A DNA stretch of 64,000 nt from Hemerocallis citrina (lineage: Eukaryota; Streptophyta; Magnoliopsida; Asparagales; Asphodelaceae): positions 310,001 through 374,000 of the forward strand of contig JACEHZ010000369.1 of the NCBI GenBank assembly GCA_017893485.1. The letters run 5' to 3'. The stretch's first letter is position 1. Each line of letters starts with the position of its first letter. The translations under genes and the position numbers were made by a program. This document shows, one piece after another, positions 57,374-64,000 of this stretch. The notes under the pieces are model-generated. The model was not told the origin of the DNA. It did not search any database and worked only from the letters and a program-made list of their open reading frames with translations.

Positions 57374-60300
57374 TGTAACCTCTGTTTTCGTAAATACGTA
57401 TTTTCTATGTATTTTTGGTATTTAAAATTTTTGTAATTTTTTTTTCGCTTTCAAATTCTTTTTGTTGAAATGTATTGTTGGATCTTCTATTAAAATCTAT
57501 TTTCGATCAATAATTTTATTTGTAACTATTTTCTACGATTTTTATATTGTAATACAAATCTTATTATTGTTATTATTACTTTTATTTCTATTATTATTAC
57601 TATTACTGTTATTATTATTACTATTATTATTTTTATCATTTTTCTTCTTCTTATTTTTATTATCAGTATTATTATTATTACTGTTATTTTTAATACTATT
57701 ATTATTATTATTGTTATTGTTATTGTTATTATTATTATTATTATTATTATTTCTATAAAATCACAATTGCATATTTTTATTGGTTATTTTATTTTCCCAA
57801 AATCCAAACCCATTTTAATTCTTATTGGATCCTAGAACCCACTAAACCCCTAACCCATTAACCCTATTTGATCATTTTCTACCTATAACCAAAACCCTCC
57901 TACCCATTATCATTTACCCCCCCCCCCCCCCACCAACCCGTTTACCTATACACTACCCGTCAGCCGTCAAACCTAAAACTTAACCCTAAAATATCCACTC
58001 TACCCTATATATATACCCATATGCTTTCCCCTGTTCATCCCAAAACCCTCAGCCGCTAACCTCCTCCTTTTCTCCCGCTCATCCCCCATCCTCCTGATCC
58101 ATCTCTCTCTCATCGACGGTGCACCTCAGCCAGCCGCCCTCCCTCTCGATGCCTCTCCTCGACAACAATAGCCAGGGCTTTGCCGACAGCACGACCTCAC
58201 CGTCACCATCATCCTCCCTTCTGCTGAAACCCATCCAGTCACTGCCCCTGCCAGCGCCGTCATCCCCTGTGTGCCCTCCTCCTATCACGAAGCAGCTCCC
58301 AGACCCCACCTTAGTGCCTCCCGTCGCTTCACCGTCGCGACCTCAGTAGCACTTCGCCGACAGCCTACAGCGACGTGCTAGCCCTCGCTTCCCATCCATC
58401 TGCCTCCTCTGCGGCAACACAACACCCGACCGCCCTGCCCTCCTTCTACCTCGACAACCAGCAGCCCCCCAGCAGCACTCAACCGCCCTCGCGCCAGCCA
58501 GCAGCCCTCTCGGCCTGTTCCCCAGTAACTGCCCTGTGCCACTCCGTGCTTAGTCACTCCACCGCAGTGTACTGCCTGTCTACCTTCGCCCTGCGGCCAT
58601 TAGCCTTGCCCTGAGTGCCACCGCCCGTCATTGGAGCCAAGCCAGTGCACCCTATTATCGTTGCTGTGTGATTGAGTTTTGATCACCTTGAGTCCTGGCC
58701 GTCTGATCGACTTGATCATCTTGGTCATCATGATCACTATCATCTGATCTGGACCATCCGATTGATTTTGATCATCATCAACATTAGGATCAATCTGAAC
58801 CGTCTGATCGTAGATCGATCTTGATCATCATCATCTTCATCATCAGGGAAATCTGGACCGTCTGATCTGATCATGACCATCGTCTCCATTATCATTAGTG
58901 TTGATCTGGCCGTCCGATCTGATTCGATCATCTTGATCTTGATATCTTGGATCTAGCCGTCTGATTATGTTCGTGATCTTGTTCGTGCCCGCTTGCTCGT
59001 GTTATTATGTTCGTGGTTCGTGTGTTCGTGTGATTCGTGATCCGTTCATTGAGTTCGTTGCCCAGGAATCTGTTCCCGTTATTCTTGTTCTTGCTCCGTT
59101 CTCGTCGTCTACTATAAGGCAAGTAACTTGTATTCTTCTCTTTGTGTAATACAAATACTAAATACCGCCTGTAGTGTAGTTGTGTTCTAGAGACAATTCT
59201 TATGCAAAACCTCTGTTATATCTTGTCTCCGTTGTGTTGACCCACCCGTAATTGCCTCATTACACACATGACATGAAATAATTTAGGGATGACCACTTCT
59301 AGATGTATACATGCATGTTGTTCGTATGATATCGTGTACTTGGTTGTGTTAGTTGTATTAAACTTGTTGTAGACTTTTGAAATACCCTATACCATGTTTC
59401 TTGGATATCTAGTATACCATATTTCATGTTTGGTTATGTTTTGGATGAGTTCCATATGAACTAGTTGGTTTTGTGCATGAAGGATATTTTCTGTTTTATC
59501 GATTTCCCATTTTTTGTCAGTATTTTAAACCCTATTAAGGTCAGTATATGAAAATTATTTGTGAATATGAATTATAGAGAATTCTGTCTACTTTTCAGAT
59601 TTTCTAACAGATGTCAGTTTCGATTTGTGAGTTGCGAGTAATGACTATTTTACTACAGATGTGTTTAAAATTCCAGATCCAGTTTTATACGAATTTTGTA
59701 TGGTAATTTATTTTTCTATTGATATTAAAGATAATATTTTAATCCAATATTTTGCTGGTTACAACTAGAATTGATTGGCATTAACCCCTAACTTTTGTGG
59801 ATTTAATTGATAACCTTTATGAACTATTCTGTACTTGCAAACAACTACTATACATGCAGAATTTTCATCATTTTCAGTAAAGAACCTTAATTTCAACCGG
59901 ATTTTATTTGTTGTCCAAAAAAACTTTGTGAATATGAATTTTATCCTACTGTATCTATTTTATCACCCTTTTGACGGATCTGGATTTCGATTTATATTTT
60001 GTAAGATATTGCTATTTTGTACTGCTTGTTTATGACTCCAGATTTACAAAACAATGGTATCTTGCTGCTTTCTGATTTTACTTGACTATTCTATTTATGT
60101 TTGAAAATTATGAAACTTTATTTTCTGTTACTAAACATACTGGGAATACTCCATATTTTTCTTGGATTTAATCAGTGAGTTTTTATGTTGTTTTCCTATT
60201 TATGAATACAAACTTCTGATTTCTAGCTGAACACGTTTTCTGGATACAATTCTGTTTTGAGCCCTATTTTTGTAAAATACCATATGACTTATATATATTT

Positions 60301-61511
60301 GCTGGATTCAGCCGAGAGTATATTTTCCATATTTTCTGACGGATCCAGATTTGCACATTATTAGCAACAGGAATTTCAGATTTAGTGTAGCACTGTCTTG
60401 CTGTCCTGAACTAGAATTTTCGTTGTTCTATCCTGTTATGAGTTTTCTTTCACCTGTATATGTTTATCTTCCAACCTGAACCTATTACTTGTTCATACCA
60501 TGTTATTCTTGCCCTGTCTTGTGCACGTATATTTTTGTTTAATAATAATAACAAGAAACTAAGCCGTGGTTTAAAGTGAAAGATCTAATAGTGGAAAATA
60601 CAGAAACGTGTACTCGGAAGATGATTCATGGATCCTACTTGGTTATTTGGATCTTGATATTTGGTTATTTGGAGCTTGATACTTGGTTATTTGGAGCTTG
60701 TCTCTGAGTACACTGCCCTCTATGATTCACTATAAAATCTAAAACGAAATTATTTGAATGTAGCAACCATGTGGTAAAAGTTTGGGACGCATGAAGTACT
60801 ACCTAGATAGTAATAAATACAACACTTGAACATGATCACTTGACACTTGCTACTTGCTACTTGTACATGATACTTGATACTTGACACTCGTTACTTGTTA
60901 CTCGTTTACATGATACTTGTTTTACTTGAGATTTGTTACATGCCACTTGCACTCGTTCATCTTGCTATGCTAGTTATTCTGTTTTATTATCATATCTATT
61001 CCATGCTATACTTGCTTCCGCTATTATTCTATACTTGTTATTCTTTCCTTGTACTTGTGCCTGCACTACAACAGCTTAGAACTTACATTGATGGGCATTT
61101 TGTTTTCTTTTCCTCTTCTTGCAATTTTGCTAAATTGCAGATTTTGGAGATCAACTGCCGATGGAGTAGGTGATCTGAGATTCTAGATGTTGGAGTTTTT
61201 GCTATTATTATTATTTCTTGTTGCTTATTTGAATAATTGTATTTGTTACATGGATTATTTTGTATTGGGCAATGTGACCCGAAATTATTGTTCAGATCTG
61301 GTTATTTGAGATTATTAAATTTTGTTTCAAGTAAATTCCAGTTGGTATATTGATTCAGTTATACACCCATGGTTGATTTCTCCTTGTTATCTCTTGTTTA
61401 TACTTGTGCTTGTTGTAAAGATCCTGACAGCTTATGGATGATGAAAATCATTCGCTGGACTTAGTCACGTATCTGTATTCCATATTCCTTTTTGGGAAGC
61501 AGGGCCTGACA
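57374..61511 (+). mobile_element. Solo LTR (4.14 kb), plus orientation
   Basis: Runs TGTAACCTCTG to GGGCCTGACA with perfect 5-bp target copies CGATC on both sides (57369-57373, 61512-61516) and no internal region. The reverse complement of its last 90 bases resembles the LTR start of gypsy2 (AATGATTTTCATCATCCATAAGCTGT-type block), so it is a relative lying in the opposite orientation. A TATATATATA box at 58006-58015 lies about 630 bases from its start. Frames at 58119-58614 are GC-rich leader-like sequence without domains. Confidence 0.9.
57540..57757. repeat. Compound (TTA)n microsatellite
   Basis: About 200 bases of TTATTA/TTACTA/TTGTTA triplets inside the U3 of the solo LTR. The poly-Leu frame through it is not a gene. 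Confidence 0.95.
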
Positions 61512-62770
61512 CGATCGAGGTACAGGGAGGATTTGCAGTAGCAATGGTGGTGGTGCTCGGGGTGGATGACGGCGATGAGAGCAATTAGGGCAGTGGGTTC
61601 GGCGATGGCTCAGGCAGATGGGTTTCGATGGAGTTCGGTTGGAGGTCGACGAGGCGTGGCAATGGCACAGAACAAAGGTAGAGCGAGATGCAGTTGACGG
61701 TGACTGCGACGGGGATGAGGTCGATGATTGGGGATGACGATGAGGGTGGAGACTGGATGGACTGGAGGTGGTGATGATGGTGGCGATGGCACACGCGAGC
61801 GCGAAGGCGTGCAGGAGGAGGAGGTTCGGGGTTGCTCGATGAGAGGATGGGGGTTGGGGTTGTACAGTATGGAAGAGGAAGATGAAGGGTTAAAGGGGTT
61901 TGAATGTGTTGATTAAGAGGGGGGTGAGAGAGAGAGAGAGAGAGAGAGAGTCACTAGGATTAATTAAGGGGAATTAGTTGGAGATGAGTAATTAATGGGA
62001 GATATGGAGAGTGATTAGTGGTGAACGTGAGGGAAGTGGGAGAGATCTAGGGGATCATGAGGAGAAAATCTAGGGTTGGCTGTTAGTGGAGATTAGGGTA
62101 TTGGGCTAGCGGGTTTATGGGTCAAGATCCAGAAGTAGTGGGTTATAGGGTTTTGGGTTTGAATCCAATAGGGAAAAATAAATATGGTTTAGATTAAAAA
62201 TTAAACAAATAAATCAATAGTAACATAATATAACAAATAAATCAATTAATATGCATTACATTAATACAATAGAATGAATGGATTCACAAATAAATAAGAT
62301 TGGATCTGATTTGGTTAAAATATAATAGGTAATAATATAGTAGTACATATTAATTAACTAAATCAAATAGTATATATAAAATTCATACTCCAATAATAAT
62401 AAAATATAGATTAGGATCAATAGGCTTTCAGAAATTAATAAACATTCAAAGAAATAATAATAATACTAATAATAATAAGTTTAGGCTCTACATTAATAAA
62501 TAAAATTAATTAAAGATGGATTAAATAAACAACCAAGAGCAATAATTCAAATAGTTATAATTCATTTGATTTGAGCTCAAATATAAATAGTCGATCAATT
62601 AGAAATAGAAAATAAAGTTAAATACACCATTATTTAAAAAAAATATAATTTTCGATTAGAAAGGATTTTAATAGAAGATCCAGAATGAATTTAAAAACAA
62701 AATGAATTTATAATTAATCAAAATACAGAAAATATTCAGAAAATGTGTATTGGTCGGAACGGGGGTTACA
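61512..62770 (-). repeat. Gypsy3 5' LTR, last part
   Basis: Resumes with CGATC and is colinear from about 61760 with 34157-35209; contains a GA microsatellite (61927-61950) and ends GGGGGTTACA at 62770. Confidence 0.88.
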
Positions 62771-63437
62771 AAATTATTGTCAATGAAGGATGTGACACAA
62801 CTATGAAACGAATCATAGGCTTTAGCCACCCCTTTCAAGAAGTAGGATACTTTAGGTCCAATCTTGAAGCCCAGTTCGTGCGTCCCCTTCCCCTGAAGGT
62901 AAGATTGGATGTAACCTTCCCACCCTTCGCCATTCGGATGGAAAATTTTCCACCACCAATTGCCAAGGAGTGTCAGATTCATATCTCTCGGGTTAATAAT
63001 GCCTAATCCTCCATGACTCTTCTTCATACATGCTTTCTTCCATCTGATAAGGTGATAACCCCCCCTTATTAGTTTTTGTACCTTTTCAAAGGAATCTTTT
63101 CCTGACATGGTCGATTCTTTGGATTACCCATCTCAGGAATTCAAAAAAGGAAAGGTAATAAGTTGGGAGGTTGGACAAACTGAGTTAATGAGGGTGACCC
63201 TACCCCCAAAGGAGAGGGATTGACCTTTCCATCCTGCCAACCTCGCTTCAACCCTATCAAATGATTGGCAACCAATCTTCCTTGTTGAGTTTTCTGGGGT
63301 GGAGTGGAAGACCTAGGTACTTGATCGGAAAATTATCGAGCTTACAGTTTAGATAGGTAGCATGCTCCTGGGCCTCCTTTGCTGATAATGCGATGGGAAT
63401 AAGGGCAATTTTGTAGAAATTAACCCTGAGTCCCGAA
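62771..63437 (-). pseudogene. LINE (non-LTR) reverse transcriptase C-terminal fragment
   Basis: On the minus strand 63437-63257 reads FGLLHSGLRVNFYK..LNCKLDNFPIKYLGLPLHP, the RT thumb region of plant L1-type LINEs (SGL+INF and PxxYLGLP motifs). After frame breaks (63108-63250) comes HLIRWKKACMKKSHGGLGIINPRDMNLTLLGNWWWKIF (62930-63050), the usual segment before the zf-RVT domain. The enzyme would prime reverse transcription on cut target DNA. Both ends are cut by LTR elements: gypsy3 at 62770 and another LTR at 63438. The rest of the LINE is not in the window. Confidence 0.85.
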
Positions 63438-63960
63438 TGTAACAGCCCGAATTCTAAACACAGGTAATTCGTAGCACAAAAAGGATCGTTTACTTCAACT
63501 TCGTACAAAAATACAAGGAATTTAAAACTTAATCATTTACAACATTATTCTTTTACAATAGCACAACAGAAATAAATAAGTACAATACAACATATGTTAA
63601 TGAAAGCTTTTCAATCTTGTCACAACCCATCACAGCGACTTCAGATCCATACCAAATCCAATCCTGCAACTAGAAAACTGTGGGCACGTCAGTTGCATAC
63701 AACTGACAAAAAACTATAATACAACGATTCTTCTACTTTAGCAAACACAAACTTGAATGTGAAACAAAATGTGAAAGGTGACTATCCTAAACATGTTAGT
63801 GTATAATATGAACTTAATTCCTAATACAGACATTACACTATAATGACACTAATGCATACTTGTTCGGATTCTATGCATCCCATACTACATAGGTTCGAGG
63901 GCAAACCCTTATCGTACTCCTCATTATAGGATTTTGTCCTTTGTTATGAAATCCTACTAT
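63438..63960. repeat. Start of another LTR
   Basis: TGTAACAGCCCGAATTC begins abruptly inside the LINE, as an LTR would. The 520 bases contain TCCCATACTACATAGGTTCG, reminiscent of the CATTCCACAGGTTCGG part of gypsy1 LTRs. No gene. It is broken at 63961. Confidence 0.55.
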
Positions 63961-64000
63961 TGTAACGCCCCGCCCCAATACTCAGACAAATTATAAATAC
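63961..64000. repeat. Start of a further nested LTR (window edge)
   Basis: TGTAACGCCCCGCCCC begins at 63961, the same TGTNACxCCCCGC opening as the gypsy-type LTRs in the window. Only 40 bases are visible. Confidence 0.45.

Larger units (their letters stand above)
34157..62770 (-). mobile_element. Gypsy3: internally deleted gypsy element, host of two insertions
   Basis: The left LTR part (34157-35209 plus 53957-53968) matches 61760-62770 of the right LTR. Between them, once gypsy2 is removed, lies only about 0.9 kb of internal DNA (53969-54869) with a primer site and a polypurine-tract region but almost no coding DNA. The right LTR (54870-57373 plus 61512-62770) is split by a solo LTR. On its right flank is a LINE. 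The left LTR lacks about 2.7 kb at its outer side, where it joins hAT. Confidence 0.8.

Noticed and set aside
57462..57758. 98-codon frame rich in Leu resembling a membrane protein
   Set aside because: It is the translation of the TTA microsatellite.
58119..58614. Pro/Ser-rich frames in the solo LTR
   Set aside because: Low-complexity leader-type sequence with no domain; nothing supports translation.

Overview
This is plant nuclear DNA made almost entirely of transposable elements nested in one another. The signs are Ty1/copia and Ty3/gypsy pol domains, chromovirus-type gypsy elements with 3-4 kb LTRs, initiator-Met tRNA primer sites, a Tnp2/DUF4216/DUF4218 CACTA element, a BED-finger hAT element and a plant LINE. 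I see no intact host gene, no tRNA or rRNA gene and no CRISPR array. The species cannot be named; a large, repeat-rich angiosperm genome is the best guess. Every element gene carries stops or frameshifts.

Left nest (1-34156). A decayed gypsy-type LTR (1-2142) and a short unassigned stretch with an exon-like block are followed by one end of a CACTA-like element (2395-3021). A Ty1/copia element (3022-32593) follows, with a damaged 5' LTR and a duplicated leader-gag unit. Its reverse transcriptase is split exactly at the catalytic YVDD box by a gag-only, non-autonomous gypsy-type element (8114-30247, target duplication TCCTT) that has about 4.2 kb LTRs and a 146-bp tandem array where pol should be. 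The downstream LTR of that element is itself split by a Tekay/Del-like gypsy element, 'gypsy1' (18581-29815, minus strand). A truncated hAT (32594-34156) lies in the copia 3' LTR.

Right nest (34157-64000). A third, internally deleted gypsy element, 'gypsy3' (34157-62770), lies next to a LINE remnant. Its left LTR is split by 'gypsy2' (35210-53956, minus strand), whose own 3' LTR is split by a complete 7.07-kb CACTA element (36608-43677, TSD AAA; the other gypsy2 LTR keeps the empty site). The right LTR of gypsy3 is split by a solo LTR (57374-61511, TSD CGATC). The LINE remnant (62771-63437) and two further LTR starts (63438 and 63961) close the window.

Three points stand out. The CACTA carries, antisense to its transposase, a processed-looking but intron-retaining piece of a plant glyoxalase-family gene. 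Both gypsy1 and gypsy2 have a short GT-AG intron at the same phase-0 codon inside gag. The gag-only element combines very long LTRs, a dimeric 146-bp tandem array and a second polypurine tract. The order of insertion can be read from the nesting: copia, then the gag-only element, then gypsy1; and gypsy3, then gypsy2, then CACTA.
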